Made by a program: the position numbers and the translations under genes
Shown: positions 18,258 to 30,130 of the stretch, piece by piece
How the letters are laid out: each line of letters starts with the position of its first letter
Numbering within the stretch: position 1 is the first letter of the stretch
Notes under the pieces: generated by a model
The model's input: the letters and a program-made list of their open reading frames with translations, nothing else
What the model was told of the DNA's origin: nothing
Database searches by the model: none
Origin: Leptospiraceae bacterium
GTDB lineage: Bacteria > Spirochaetota > Leptospiria > Leptospirales > Leptospiraceae
DNA: 64,000 nt
Direction of reading: 5' to 3'
Assembly (NCBI GenBank): GCA_024233865.1
Contig: JACKPA010000004.1
Location: 186,001-250,000, forward strand

Positions 18258-21081
18258 CTACCATGGTGGAAATAGTGGTAATGGCATCCACGACAAAGGT
18301 GAATTTTGTCTTTCCAACTCTTGCTTATATATCATGTATTGGGTATAGTCTTTGAAAAACTCAAACCTTTTCATATCTGATCTACCTAGACTATCAGTAA
18401 CCTTTATATCCACCATCCAGTACAATTCATCCTGAAAGCAGCTAAAGGTAGGACCGAAAATGAATTCGCTATCACCCATAGTCGTAAGTGGAAGAACACT
18501 TGATTTCTTAGGTTGATTCAATGACGGTTCGGGATTTATGAGTTTATCCAAATACTCTATAACTTTTTTCTCATTTCCCAAAAAAGTTACGGAAGTCATA
18601 AAAGGAGAATAGGTATGGATAGGTACTATACAAGAAAGATCGAAAATACTATGAATTGCTATTCCGTCTTTGTTCACCAGATTGTGAACACTCCAAGTAT
18701 AGGGTGGTTGACCACCTTCTACGATAAGCGGTTGATCATAAAAAGATATTGTATTTTCTCTTCCTGTCTCTCCATAAAGAAATGAGTGGCGAGTTTTATA
18801 ACAAATGGTGGGTAAACCAATCTCGCAAGTATCAGTGTAATTCGGATGAACGGATATTTTTGGAAAAGATTGAGAAGGGTCTGTTGTAGAGTCTGTAAAT
18901 ACTTTTTCCATATCGATCTTCCCGCAACCAACTTGTTCCTCAGTTGCAAGCTTAGTTGCAGCTTTGCACATTGTTTCCAGAACTAATTTTGGGTGCATAT
19001 CCGGTTGAATGGATAAGATTAAACTGGCAAGACCGGAAACCATTGGTGCCGCAAAGGATGTTCCATCATCATGATCATAGGCATTTCCCGGCATTGCAGT
19101 ATATATTACCTCTCCTGGTGCTGAGATATCTACCTGTCCATAATTAGAATACTTCCATCTCTTATCACCTGTTATATCAACAGCAACAGCCGAAACAGAA
19201 ATTACTTCCGGAAAGCTACCAGGATAATCACCAAAAATTAAACCATTTCCAAGGTCTCCAAGCTTTTTACCATCATTTCCAGCCGCAGCAACTATTACAA
19301 CTCCTTTTTTATAAGCATATTGAACTATCTTGTGTTCAAATCCAAAATTAATATAATCATAAATTACACATTGGATCCATGGTCTATATGGAGTAGTAGA
19401 TGGATTTGGTTTAAGTAGTTCTCTTCCACACCCAGGAGAACCATTGTTACTACCCAAACTTATATTTATAACCTTTGCTCCCTTTTTAACAGCTTCAAAT
19501 ATTCCTAAACCAATAGAATAAATAGATGGATCAATAGGATGAACGTTATTGAAAACATTTATAGATATAATTTTACTCTTCCAATTAATTCCAGCTATTC
19601 CTTGTCCGTTATCTGTTTTAGCACCTATTATACTTGCTACACGCGTACCATGATAATGTCTAAGTTTAAGCTTAGGGTCATTACTATCATAAGGTTTTGA
19701 ATTTGTACCTATTTCCATACATGGATAACGCATAGGTGAAGATTGATAAACAGGAAGAGTAACTTGACAATAATCTAATTTACCATAATGAAAAGAAGAA
19801 GCTTGTATTATCTTATCAGCATCCATATCTTCATGGCTATCATCTATTCCCGAATCAACTACCGCAATCTTGAGGTTAGGGTCTCCTATTTCACGAGAAT
19901 TATCTGTAAACCAACCCCAGCCTTTATAAGCATTAATATTATCTAGTTGTAAAGCTTGCTCTTTCCAACTAGGTAATTTTTGTGCCAATGTATCAGTAGG
20001 AATTTTTTCTGATGCAACTTCCAACTTGGCATCAACTGTAATGCTTTCAACATCTTGATTATTTTTCAGTTCAATCATTGTTTCTATTACATCGTGAGAA
20101 TATTCGAATAAAAAAATATATGTTCTGTCTAAACCAACCTCCTCAGCTACGTCCATATCTAAATCAGGAAAATCATCAATGATTCTTTTGATAAAAACGC
20201 ACTTATGTTTAAATAAAATTTCATCCAAAGAATCAAGACCTGTTTTTGAAAGTCCATCTTTATCTTTAGTAATAGTAGCACGACTTGTAAGTGAAACAAG
20301 TAAAACTCCAGGTTGAAAAGGTAAATCTATACTTGAATTTATGTATTTAGCAGAACTAAGTTCTATAGAAAATGCATCTCCTGATTCTTTTTTTATGGAT
20401 TCTATATGAAAGTCAACATTGATTTCCGTTGTTAGTCCGTTTACAAGCTCTACTGGATGAGAAAAGTCAATCACAATTTCATTACTACTAAACAAATCCA
20501 TATTTAGTAGATTATTTTCATGGTTTACAAAACCATTCGGTTCTTCTAAAACTATTATTGCTTTTGAATAAGTACCCTGAGGAATGGAAGCTTTCTTTAT
20601 TAATACTGCATTTCCATTTCTACCCCTAAGTAGATTAATATCATTTATATATGCCTCTACCTGGATTTTTTCACCGGAAGTAGATATAAATTGGATTTCC
20701 TTCATTTTCAAGAAAACCTTATCATTTTCTTCGATTTGCATAGCAGAATCTTCAGTATTTGTTTTAAAATACAAACTTACATAAGAATATGAATCCAATT
20801 CATATTTTCCAGCTTTTATAGCATCTACATAAACTTGAGTTGTAGGTGAAATTTCTGTTTTGACAGCAAGATTAGTTGGCTCTATTGGTGTAGAGATAGT
20901 AACATCTCCTCCGCTCGATTGTGAGTTTGATTCCTCTTCTATGCTCTCACCTCCTTTCAAAGCTACGGGAACCAGTAGAGAAAGCAGATTATTTTTTCCT
21001 TCTTCGCCTTCACCAGAAACTGCCAAATATAGACTTCCACAGTGAAAAGTAAAAAGGATGTGGAAGATTATTATAAAGATG
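18258..21081 (-). CDS. Subtilisin-like (S8) serine protease lipoprotein, 5' end cut by an IS
   Basis: The open frame covers about 940 residues. Catalytic residues are visible: Asp in KIAVVDSGIDDSHED, His in RHYHGTRVASIIGA, oxyanion Asn in VAAAGNDGKK and Ser in DDGTSFAAPMVSG. The first 300 residues resemble a DUF4382-like domain followed by a propeptide-like segment; the C-terminal 200 residues may be an immunoglobulin-like domain. At the very N-terminus IIIFHILFTFHCGS reads as a lipoprotein signal with its lipobox, but no ATG remains: the ISKra4-like element at 21082 begins there. A TTG at 21026 is the only in-frame start and would remove the signal. So the gene was probably a surface lipoprotein protease and is now truncated. 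It runs in the orientation of attC A1. Confidence 0.85.
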
Positions 21082-22413
21082 GTGTGAGGCTATAAAGGAA
21101 TGTGATAAAAATCCGATAATAAAAGTATGAATACAAGAATAATAGAAGAAAATAGCCAAGGCATAAAGTTAGAAATATACATTCCCTATAGTAACTCAAT
21201 GTTACAAAATGAAGAAACAATCCAAAGGGAGCTAAATAATGCTGGAAACATAGCTACGGAGAAATCGTTGAAACAATTCGACACAGACGGAAGTAGCCTA
21301 AAAATAGGTTCTGTAAAATATACAAGTAAAGGGCAAGTGGAATCTATATACCAAACACCGTATGGTGAAATAAGGATAAAAAGACACGTTTATCAAACGA
21401 AGGAAGGAGGATCAACCTATTGTCCTCTGGAAAGCAATGCGAGAATCATACACAGTACGACACCAAAATTTGCCAAAATTGTGGGTTCCAAATACGGCAG
21501 AATGGATGGTCCTGGTGTAGTTAAAGACCTAAAAGAACACGGCAGAGATATAACAAAGGGCTATATACAAAATCTAACGGAAATAGTATCAACGATAGCC
21601 TATGCAAAAGAGGGGAAATGGGAGTATGAAGTCCCAGAATATAAATCCGGTGTAAGTTGCATATCAATAGGAATGGATGGGAGTATGGTATTGGTATCCG
21701 GTGAAGGTTATAGAGAAGTGATGACAGGGACAATAGCCTTTTTTGACAAGGATTGCAATCGTTTATATACAAAATACATAGCAGCAACCCCTGAATACCA
21801 AAAAGAGACATTCAAGAGTAGGATGGAAAAAGAGATATCACAAGTAAAGTCTGTATACCCAAATGCTGTGTATGTTGGTTTGGCAGACGGAGGCAACGGT
21901 AACTGGGAATTTTTAAGTAAGCATACAGATATACAAACGATTGACTTTTATCATGTTACGGAATATTTATCTAACTTTTCGGATATTATTTTTGAAAATG
22001 AATTGGATAAAAAAAAGTGGTTAAAAGAAAAATGCCACCAATTAAAACATGAGGATGGTGCCGCTGATAGTATACTGTCCGAGTTGAAAAAGTTATCAAA
22101 AGGCAAGAAAGGTAAGACAATGCAAAATTTACAAAAGACCATTACATACTTTGAAAATCAAAAAGATAAAATGATATATTCTTATAATATCAAAAATAAT
22201 TTACCAATAGGTTCCGGTATAACCGAAGCTGGTTGCAAGGTAATTGTAAAAGAAAGGTTTTGTCGTTCTGGCATGAGGTGGGGAAAACAAGGAATAGCTA
22301 TTGTATTGAAATTAAGAACCATGCTCTACACAACTAATCAATGGGAGGAGTTTTGGCATAAAATTGATAGGTTTGGAGTTTCCTTAAATTGACATTTAGA
22401 TATAGCCTCACAC
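21082..22413 (+). mobile_element. ISKra4-like element a, copy 1 (1332 bp)
   Basis: Both ends read GTGTGAGGCTATA in inverted orientation. The flanks (TAAAGATG and TAATCAAA) do not match, so there is no target duplication, unlike the copy at 46820. Its insertion or a later deletion removed the start of the protease gene. Confidence 0.9.
21127..22392 (+). CDS. ISKra4-family transposase
   Basis: 421 residues, identical to the copies at 46865 and 54960. Typical C-terminal signature: LPIGSGITEAGCKVIVKERFCRSGMRWGKQG, with LADGGNGNW and TIDFYHVTEYLS earlier as parts of the DDE core. Starts at ATG 45 bases inside the element. Confidence 0.85.
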   Translation: MNTRIIEENSQGIKLEIYIPYSNSMLQNEETIQRELNNAGNIATEKSLKQFDTDGSSLKIGSVKYTSKGQVESIYQTPYGEIRIKRHVYQTKEGGSTYCPLESNARIIHSTTPKFAKIVGSKYGRMDGPGVVKDLKEHGRDITKGYIQNLTEIVSTIAYAKEGKWEYEVPEYKSGVSCISIGMDGSMVLVSGEGYREVMTGTIAFFDKDCNRLYTKYIAATPEYQKETFKSRMEKEISQVKSVYPNAVYVGLADGGNGNWEFLSKHTDIQTIDFYHVTEYLSNFSDIIFENELDKKKWLKEKCHQLKHEDGAADSILSELKKLSKGKKGKTMQNLQKTITYFENQKDKMIYSYNIKNNLPIGSGITEAGCKVIVKERFCRSGMRWGKQGIAIVLKLRTMLYTTNQWEEFWHKIDRFGVSLN

Positions 22414-22457
22414 TAATCAAAAAAGAGATAAAATATTTTGCCCTCCCTGAAAACTTC

Positions 22458-22660
22458 ATCTAACTGAGCGTGCCCGCAGCGGAAGTGAAGTATATTGGAA
22501 GTTGTTCCCTTCCTTGCACTGAGAGAACCTTATAACTCCAAGCAAGTGTTGTGCCTTCGTTCGATTGGAAGTTACTCAGTCACAACACTTGCAGTGGAAT
22601 AAACTTTATTGCTCAGTGAAATTGGCTATCGCCAACTTCGGACACGCTCTGACGTTAGAC
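22458..22660 (+). repeat. attC-like site A2
   Basis: Left box ATCTAAC, right box GTTAGAC. This is the most diverged copy: the arms are TGAGCGTGCCCGC and GGACACGCTC, and the terminal hairpin reads TCGCCAACTTCGG instead of TGCCGAAGCGGCA. The first inner hairpin (GGAAGTGAAG/GTTCCCTTCC) pairs poorly. The central part with CAAGCAAGTG and ACAACACTTGC is conserved. Confidence 0.75.
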
Positions 22661-22772
22661 GGCAAAATACAGAGCCTTATTTTGCGAATATCTAAGTATG
22701 GAGAAAAAATGGATTTTTGCTTAAAAAGATTAGCATTTTTCTTGAAATATTTTAAGGAGTTGAAAAAGTAAA

Positions 22773-23192
22773 ATGTCTACTACATATTCTAATAATAATG
22801 AAGAATTTGATTTGCTTATGATTACGGAATTTGCCAAGCTAAATGGAGTTGTGACGAAAGTAGATGCAGAGTCAGTTCACATTTTGTATGTGAATGAAAA
22901 AGATGAAAGGCATTATCTTTTTAAACAAAAACCTTTAGTGAAAGTTTTGACTTCTATAACTGAAGGAGTAATACAAAGCATTGAAGAAGAAAAGATTACT
23001 ATAGAGGATGATGAAAAGCAAATCGTTGAATACAATTTATTAGAGTTTGAAAGAGAATTCATTCCTCTTGTGAAGCAAGGTGATTCTATTAATATCGGAC
23101 AAACAATCGCTGGACAAAGAGTTTACGGCGAAATAGTTGATGACAAGGGAAATGTTCTCCAAAAAGGAACAAAAATAGGTTTATGCGCTTAA
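22773..23192 (+). CDS. Cassette protein with barrel-sandwich-like repeats, unknown function
   Basis: A 139-residue protein starting at ATG with AAGGAG 14 bases upstream. After a short N-terminus it shows alternating strands with two similar parts (VVTKVDAESVHILYVNEKDERHY and VIQSIEEEKITIEDDEKQIVEY). The end, FIPLVKQGDSINIGQTIAGQRVYGEIVDDKGNVL, resembles sandwich-barrel hybrid segments of RNA polymerase large subunits. The likeness is weak and no function is claimed. It is the first gene after attC A2, in attC orientation. Confidence 0.55.
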   Translation: MSTTYSNNNEEFDLLMITEFAKLNGVVTKVDAESVHILYVNEKDERHYLFKQKPLVKVLTSITEGVIQSIEEEKITIEDDEKQIVEYNLLEFEREFIPLVKQGDSINIGQTIAGQRVYGEIVDDKGNVLQKGTKIGLCA

Positions 23193-23351
23193 GCGTTAAA
23201 CCGTTAAACAACAAAATAACAGACTTGATTTTTTGAATTTACTTTGGTTAAAAAATTTGAGTAAAGGAAACCAATTAAATACAGGGAAATTGTGTTTACA
23301 ATAATAAGAACTAAAAAGAAATAGATTTGAGGCCACAAAAAGAGGAGCATC

Positions 23352-23856
23352 ATGCCATCAATATTAGATAAGAAAACGAAAATAGATACAAAGAATATTT
23401 CAAAAATAGCAAGAGCCAAAAAAGATAAAAATGGTTTATTTGGTTATATTGATCAAGATTATCAGGTAATTTTGGATTTTAAGTTTGATTATGTTTATAA
23501 TTTCATTGATGGTCATGCTGTGATAGTACGAGGTAATCAATATGCTGTTGTCGATGTAACTGGAAGCGAGATTATTGGGTTTCGCCAAGTCAGCCCTAAT
23601 AGTATGCTGATAGGTGGAGAATATAACTTAATCACTCTTCCGACTAATCCGAATGATGATAAAAAGACAATAGAACGAAAAATAGAATGGCAGAAAAGGA
23701 TGGCAGGAACATTATTAGGTACTAGTAGTGGGTTTGAAGTAAAATATAATAAGGAACTAATGAAATTTGTGATTTTTCCAGAATGTTTTTACGAGAAGAT
23801 GTTCCTCAACATGATCAACCAAATATTAATATATACAGAAATCAATATGGATTTTT
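23352..23856 (+). pseudogene. WG-repeat protein, N-terminal part, interrupted by IS-A
   Basis: Codes for about 168 residues with WG/KWG-type repeats: NGLFGYIDQDYQVILDFKFDYVYNF, then GHAVIVRGNQYAVVDVTGSEIIGF. Such repeats form beta structures in proteins of unknown role. The frame is cut at 23856 by IS-A copy 3, whose 8-bp duplication GGATTTTT flanks the insertion. Joining the flanks leads into the frame at 25236 only if one T is added in the T run, so the gene is also frameshifted, or the run is misread. The ATG is preceded by AGAGGAG. Confidence 0.65.
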
Positions 23857-25226
23857 CTAATTCTACCTTTTTCTGTGCGAGCTATCTAAACCCTCCAAGT
23901 GAAGAAGCAACGAGCATATTATGCAACCAATTTTCATGGTAAATAAAACCATTCAAATCAGCAAAAGGAGAAATTCTATTTCCTTTATATTTCAATCTTG
24001 ATGAATAAGGATGAAAATTCCATAACAAAGCCATAGCTCTTGAATACAATTTTGCACTTTCAATTGTTCGATGAAAATATTTCATTCCATAAAGTATTCT
24101 ATCTTGATAATTCATAAGTCTATCCAAGGCATTACTAGTTCTATGGCAACCCTTGAATTTATATGCTATCTTAAAAAGATTACCTTTGTCACAAAGTTCA
24201 AGTAATTTTTCTTTTGCTGCTTCTACCGGAACATTATCTTGTGCCCATTTTTTTAGATGCCTTAATCTTTGTGAAAATTGAGCAGTTGTTTCTGCATGAT
24301 ATAAATCCCATACTTTCTCTCGAATAATTGATAAAACATCTTTTGCACTTTTACAACGGTCACGAATCTTTATAAAGGAATGTAAAAAACATTGTATTAA
24401 GGTTGTATCTGGAAACAAAGACTTCAATGCTTTCTTTGTTCCTCCCCAACCATCAGTGTTGAATGTTGTTGGTTCGTAATCCGGTTTTAGATTTTGTGCT
24501 TCTTCTTTGAAGATAGAATAACCTTCAGTCAAATCAATTTCACTAGCACTCTTTACTACTTCTGCTCCCAATATACAGCCTTTTCCAACAATTGTAGCAA
24601 TAAATACTTTAGTCTTTTTAAGCCAAGTATGCTTTTCATCTGCTAAAGTATGCACTGGTAACTTTTCCGGACTTTTTACCGTAGTTCCTACTATTGGGTT
24701 TCGACCAAATGAATTATGGATTCTGTACCAATACATATCATTATGACCAAAAACATAAGTTAAAGCATAAAATGGAACACCAAAACGCATCAGGTATACA
24801 GCTTTTTCAATATCATTTGTGTAAGCTACCATGTATGGCATCATAAACGATGGACGGATTTGATAAACTTCTTCACTTGCTTTCAATTCTATTCGTCTCA
24901 TTTGAAAACTATTCTGCTTTTTTGAACATTCTGTTGAACCTCTAAAAATAAAACCTCTTTCAAAATCCTTTGGAAATAATTCCGGATGTAAATTGTAAAG
25001 ATTATTTATAAATGTTCTCAATTTTTCATTATCAAAAAAAATAGATTTATAATTTGATTTATCAGAAAATGGTAGACAAATAGATTTTGCACCTTTTTTA
25101 TTCTTTTCCATGTGTCCCTCTTTATTTTTAATATTTTGTGGTTAAAATAATAATTTATTATTGAGGGGCGCATTTTCAACATTTTTTTTATATAAATGGG
25201 TTACGCACAGAATCCGTTAGAATTAG
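23857..25226 (-). mobile_element. IS-A copy 3 (1370 bp)
   Basis: Complete, with both inverted repeats and an exact 8-bp target duplication GGATTTTT (23849-23856 and 25227-25234). Inserted in the WG-repeat gene. Confidence 0.95.
23882..25111 (-). CDS. IS-A transposase, intact (409 aa)
   Basis: The likely DDE core contains PVHTLADEKHTWLKK (first Asp) and TTFNTDGWGGTKKALKSLFPDTTLIQCFLH (second Asp, with the C-x2-H typical of MULE/IS256-like transposases). A later helix-rich part has GCHRTSNALDRLMNYQDR. The 8-bp target duplication fits that superfamily. I cannot name the IS family with certainty. Confidence 0.8.
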   Translation of the reverse strand: MEKNKKGAKSICLPFSDKSNYKSIFFDNEKLRTFINNLYNLHPELFPKDFERGFIFRGSTECSKKQNSFQMRRIELKASEEVYQIRPSFMMPYMVAYTNDIEKAVYLMRFGVPFYALTYVFGHNDMYWYRIHNSFGRNPIVGTTVKSPEKLPVHTLADEKHTWLKKTKVFIATIVGKGCILGAEVVKSASEIDLTEGYSIFKEEAQNLKPDYEPTTFNTDGWGGTKKALKSLFPDTTLIQCFLHSFIKIRDRCKSAKDVLSIIREKVWDLYHAETTAQFSQRLRHLKKWAQDNVPVEAAKEKLLELCDKGNLFKIAYKFKGCHRTSNALDRLMNYQDRILYGMKYFHRTIESAKLYSRAMALLWNFHPYSSRLKYKGNRISPFADLNGFIYHENWLHNMLVASSLGGFR

Positions 25227-25235
25227 GGATTTTTT

Positions 25236-26204
25236 TCGGTTGGAGCTTTTATTGATCCATTTATAAAATCAGTTGGTGAGCCAGAAGAAAATCCAGTTAA
25301 GGTTAAATCTGAAAAATATGACAGAGATGAAGAAGTAAAAGTTACACAACCTAAAAAATCATTACCAAAAGATGATGCAGATGAAGTTTTTGATGAAACG
25401 GATTTAACTTCTGAAGAATCAGATGAGTCTGAAGAAATTGATTTTCCGGGACTTGATCATATTGAGGTTAGGGATGAATTAGAAGAGAAATTATCTGCGG
25501 TAGGATTGACTGACTTAGAAGTGGAATTTGAAAATATTGATAAAGGAGATCATATTTTTTCTGATGACCTTAAAGAATGTTATTTTGATGATGAAGAAAC
25601 AGAAGAAATAATGGATAATTCTATACAAATTGTTAAACTAACAATAGGAGATTTTAAACAATATTTTGTTAGGGAAGAAGTTGCAGGGAAAGTAATTACA
25701 AATATATATATTCCACATATTACGAGTGAAGGTGGTGGTCTTCTTAGAACTGTTTTACAAGTTTTATATCCTGTATACAAGCAGCAAGTTAAAGCAAACA
25801 AAATTTATTTATGGGCAGGTGAGCTGATAGGTAAAAAGCCTTCTGGAAAAACTTTATGGGCTAGATTAGGTTTTATGGCCCGTAAGAGAGAAAATGTTGA
25901 AACGGTACTAAATTATGGCTTGGGTAATGGTTTAATACAGAAAAAAACTTATGAAAAATTTTGTGATGAAAAAACTCGTTTATTGAAGACAAATACTCCT
26001 TTCCCTTTTCCGATGTCTTATATTTATGTTCTTAAAAATGGAAAACAGATGCTAGAAGAGGCTCCTTATTTAAAAGAAAATAGATTTGACGGGTGGGCAG
26101 GAGAGTTGAATTTGAAACCTAGAAAAAAAATTGAACAAAAAATGTTAAGAAGATTTATAATATTTATTGATAAACTATATAAAAGAAAAGATAAGAGGAT
26201 GTAA
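25236..26204 (+). pseudogene. Distal part of the IS-interrupted cassette gene
   Basis: Open from the IS-A junction: SVGAFIDPFIKSVGEPEENP, then a long acidic linker (DEVFDETDLTSEESDESEEIDF), then a folded part with YIPHITSEGGGLLRTVLQVLYP, KIYLWAGELIGKKPSGKTLWARLGFM and a basic C-terminus. No family is recognised. It continues the gene starting at 23352 after removal of IS-A and correction of one T. A downstream ATG at 25506 could give a 232-residue product. Its stop is immediately followed by the next ATG. Confidence 0.55.
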
Positions 26205-26838
26205 TATGCCAGCTCAAACATTAGATGAATTTGAAATTGATGATAAAACTGAGAGGATACTAAATTCTCAAGTCGTTATGAGTTTTTTGGAAGAATTTGA
26301 TATTCAAGATGATGAAGAGAACGAATTTATAGAAAATTGTGGCTTTAAAGATAAAAAAGAATTAGAAGACACATATAAGGAATTTGAGAAAATAGAGCAA
26401 TATCATGACCCTGAAGATATTGAGATAGTAAAAATAAGATGGGAAAAAATTACGACAAAAAATAAAAAACAATTTGATGATGCTTATTTTTATGCCTTAA
26501 CTCATAGATCAACATTGCTTTGGATAGGTAGAGCTTATCAAATGAATGTATTTTCAGCTATTAAACAAGAGAAAGAAAGACATAAAATTAATAAGTGTTC
26601 TATATGGCTTGGTTATATAGATGATACGAATTGGAAGAATGTGTCTGAAAAAAGAGTTAGTGATGTTACTGCATTATTAGTATACAAAAATTTACCAGAT
26701 GAAAGAGTTAAAAGCACACAATCTTATCCCGTCGGTAGAGATATATTTGTACAATGTATTGGTGGACTAGTCGGTGAAAAAGGAAATAGATCAAGAGTTG
26801 TAAAAAGCGTTAAGTGTATGGATGGTAAAATAAGTTAG
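26205..26838 (+). CDS. Hypothetical cassette protein
   Basis: About 210 residues from the ATG at 26205, with AAGAGGATG just upstream and directly after the previous stop, so the genes are coupled. The N-terminal 80 residues are acidic and helical; the rest contains FDDAYFYALTHRSTLLWIGRAYQMN and SIWLGYIDDTNWKNVSEKRVSDVTALLVYKNLP. No signal peptide or known motif. It probably works with its upstream neighbour. The IS1182 element begins 158 bases after its stop. Confidence 0.55.
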
Positions 26839-28388
26839 ATGGTAAATGGTAATTTTTTAGTTTAAAAAAACAATTTATAAAGTAGCGAAATTATTACAAT
26901 ATAGTTTGATAAAGAAGATTTAAATGAAATTTTTTAATTTCTTTTTGTTATACATTAAAACATTTAACATCTATCTAAATATTCTTTTTGTTATATGACG
27001 TCACCGCAAAAAGGCAAAGTGATTTTCGACCCTGAAATGGCAAGATATTTCAAAAATAAATTTCGAGAAAGATTTTGACAGATTTTTATATAGTTGGATT
27101 AGTTTCCAACTGCTATATCGTCTAAAATTCAACCCAATTCCCCTTAAAACCATCCTATTTCGCACCTTTTTTAATCCTCGAAAACGTGTTCGCCCATTTT
27201 TCCACATAGGTTTTAACTTCTCCATCAGACCTTCCACTGCTGGACGGAGATTACACAATTCTTGATATTCCGGGGTGTAATAATTATCCTCTCTATTATC
27301 CAACCATCTTCGGTTTTCATCTACTACTAAACGTGATTGATTTTTTGATAATGCTATACAATCTTTACCCAAGGGACAATTCGCACAAATTTTAAAATCG
27401 AAGTTTGCTACCAAATCACCATCTTTCAATTTTTGACTTGTTGGTCGCTCGCCCATTGGACAAGATTCTATTAGACCTGATTCATCATATTCAAAATCAT
27501 TGCTATTCAAATTCCCTTCTTCTGGGCTCTTTCCACGAACATTTGTGGATACAATATTTACATCGAATTTATTAGCTGTTTCTCTTACCCTTTCGGATGG
27601 ATACCCTCCGTCCGTTATCATCGTCTCCAAACCTGTCTCTTCTTTCAAATCTTCCAGACTTTCTTCCAATAAATCACTATCATCTACTATATTCTTTTCT
27701 ACTACAACGTCCGTTATTACTTGAAATGCGTTCTTTTCAGAGCAGGTCTCTGAACTGTGACATACATAACCAAAATGTTTTTCTTCATTCTTGGTTCGGT
27801 AAGTCGCGCCTGGGGGTCTGATGGATTCTGCATTGAACCAGATTTGATTTCATTTGGAGTTAATATCTCTACCTTTTCTTGTTTTTACAATGCAATTGTT
27901 CTTGCTAATAATCTTTTCGCATTTTTGTAGGATGAAGTAGCATTAATTCTTTTATCATCTTTCCATCTTGTAACATGAATGTATAACTGCTCTGATAAAT
28001 ATTTTAACTTCTCTTCTATCTCATGCTTTCTTAAACGATGGTATTCACCATCTTCATTGGTTTCTATTAAGGAATGCAATTCTTTGGAAATACAATTTGG
28101 TTCATACTTCTTTATTTCTATCAATAAATTACTTAAGGTCTTATGGAACAATGTAAAACGACTCATCCTTTTGATGTTTGCCCTTATTTGAGTAGAGTCA
28201 CATCTCTGTAAATCTGTGTGAATTCCCATTTCCTTAATAATAATATCACGATGGTCTTTGAACACTGTTTCAAAGAAGTCTACATTGTTTTCATATTCAT
28301 ATTTTGCTACTGTAGCACGAAAGTTATAAAGTGTTCTTATGCAAAAGGTATATTCGTTTATATCTTGGATTCCAAACGCTCTTTGATA

Positions 28389-29754
28389 GGGTATGACTTA
28401 TATTTAATGTTAAACTTATACATGAGTATAAGTTCCATATTGGTTGATTTTGCTCCAGAACTGTTCCCACCTATCTGGAGTATAAATCATAGTTCTTAAA
28501 ACCAAAACGACTCTAACCCCATTTCGTTTCCATTTCATTCCGGATTTACAAAGTCTTTCTTTCACAATCATTTTGCAAGCGGCCTCTGTTATACCGGAGC
28601 CTATTGGCAATTTTTTATCAAGATTATTCGGATAATTCATTTTATCATGGTTATTTGTAAAATATGCAATTACCTTTTGTAAGTCCTCACGGTCTTTCTT
28701 TGAATACTTTCCATTTTCAAAATGGGTTTTAATTGATTCCAAAATGATTTTTTGCCCCACCTTCTTCATGCTTCAACTGATGACACCATTCACTTAGCTT
28801 CATTTCTTGTTCACTTTTGGTCTCATATATTATCTTAGATGCTATAGAAAGATATTCCGTTACATGGTAAAAATCCAATGTTAAAATATCTATTTATTTT
28901 CCAAAAAAGTCCAATTATCCTTTGCTCCATCCGCAAGACCTATATAATTCACATTCGGATACTGATTTTTTATCTGTATTATCTCCTCATCCATTTTTTT
29001 TTTAAACAACTCTTTTCCATGCTCCGGATGACTTGCTATATAACTCGTATACAACCTATTTCCGTCTTTGTCATGTAACCCTATTGTACCAACCATTACT
29101 TGTTTAAACTTTTCACCTAAAATATACACATTTGCTCCATCCATCCCTATACTTACAGTTGCTACCGGAACGTCTAAATGAGGAACTTTATATCCCCATT
29201 TTTCTTCTTTTTTGCTTCTGCTATGGCTTGAACACTTTCTGCTACATTCTGGATGTATAATAAGGAACTTTTCGTCCATGATTTTTTTCCAAATCTCTTG
29301 CTACTGCTCTTCCATCAAGCTCTGCATATTTATCCGATACTATTTGTGCAAACTTTGGAGTAGTGGTACTGTTTATTATTCTGGCTTGATATTCTAAGGG
29401 ACAATATGTTTTCCCTCCTTCGCTGGTCTGGTATACATGTCGTTCTATTTCCGTCTTTCCATAAGGTGTTTGGTAACTCTTTGGCTCTTTACCTTTACTT
29501 GTGAATTTTACATTTCCCAGTAGCATCGGACTTCCATCCGTATCAAATCTTTCCAATGCTTTGCCTGTTGCTAAGCATCCAGCTTCATTCAAGGATGATT
29601 GAATTATATTCTCTGTCTCTAACATCGAATTTGTTAATTTTATTTCTATCTCTATATAAACTTTATCTTTATCACACTTTAGTATTTTTGCTGCCATACC
29701 ATTATTTTTGGCATCTTTACCTATTTACTTTAACATTATTTCTTAGTCATACCC
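28389..29754 (-). mobile_element. ISKra4-like element b, copy 1
   Basis: Ends GGGTATGACT... and its inverted partner, with an exact 8-bp duplication CTTTGATA (28381-28388 and 29755-29762) that restores the IS1182 sequence. Confidence 0.95.
28416..29697 (-). pseudogene. ISKra4-family transposase b, frameshifted
   Basis: Homologous to the intact 426-residue copy at 49192. Extra or lost single bases near 28753, 28895 and 29210-29285 break the frame into pieces, mostly in homopolymer runs. Confidence 0.85.
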
Positions 29755-30130
29755 CTTTGATATGCATAATTCAATAAATAGTTCTCATATAGTTGAAGGT
29801 CTGTTAGATTGTGCATTTCTTTTAATATTTCTAAGGAGAATAGTATGTTTACTGGAACATTGGGACGACTCATATTGTTACTGTACAGGGGAGCAAATAC
29901 TTCTTCATCTATATTGAGAAATATGTTTTCGTAAAAATATGCTGACCAATGCTTTTTTAGAAAGCCTCGAAGTGTTGAGTTCATGTTACTTTCTGGATTG
30001 AAAAATTTCTGTTGTAGGTGTTTCTGGTTTTTTCGAAACATAGCTATCCCCTTATGTCACATTTACAGGATTGAAGATTTATTTCAACTTTTTCTTGTTA
30101 TTTCTTGTTATACCTTTTTGCAGTGACGCC

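Larger units (their letters stand above)
27001..30041 (-). pseudogene. IS1182-family transposase, interrupted and frameshifted
   Basis: Same protein as 14950-16611. It is broken by the ISKra4-like insertion near residue 95 and by small indels around 27810-27905. Not functional. Confidence 0.9.
26997..30130 (-). mobile_element. IS1182-like element, copy 2, split by an ISKra4-like element
   Basis: Both ends match copy 1. The flanking hexamers (TTATAT and TTAATT) are not identical, so no clean target duplication. ISKra4-like b (28389-29754) sits inside it with an 8-bp duplication. Cassette tail and head no longer match across this region, suggesting deletion at this element. Confidence 0.9.
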
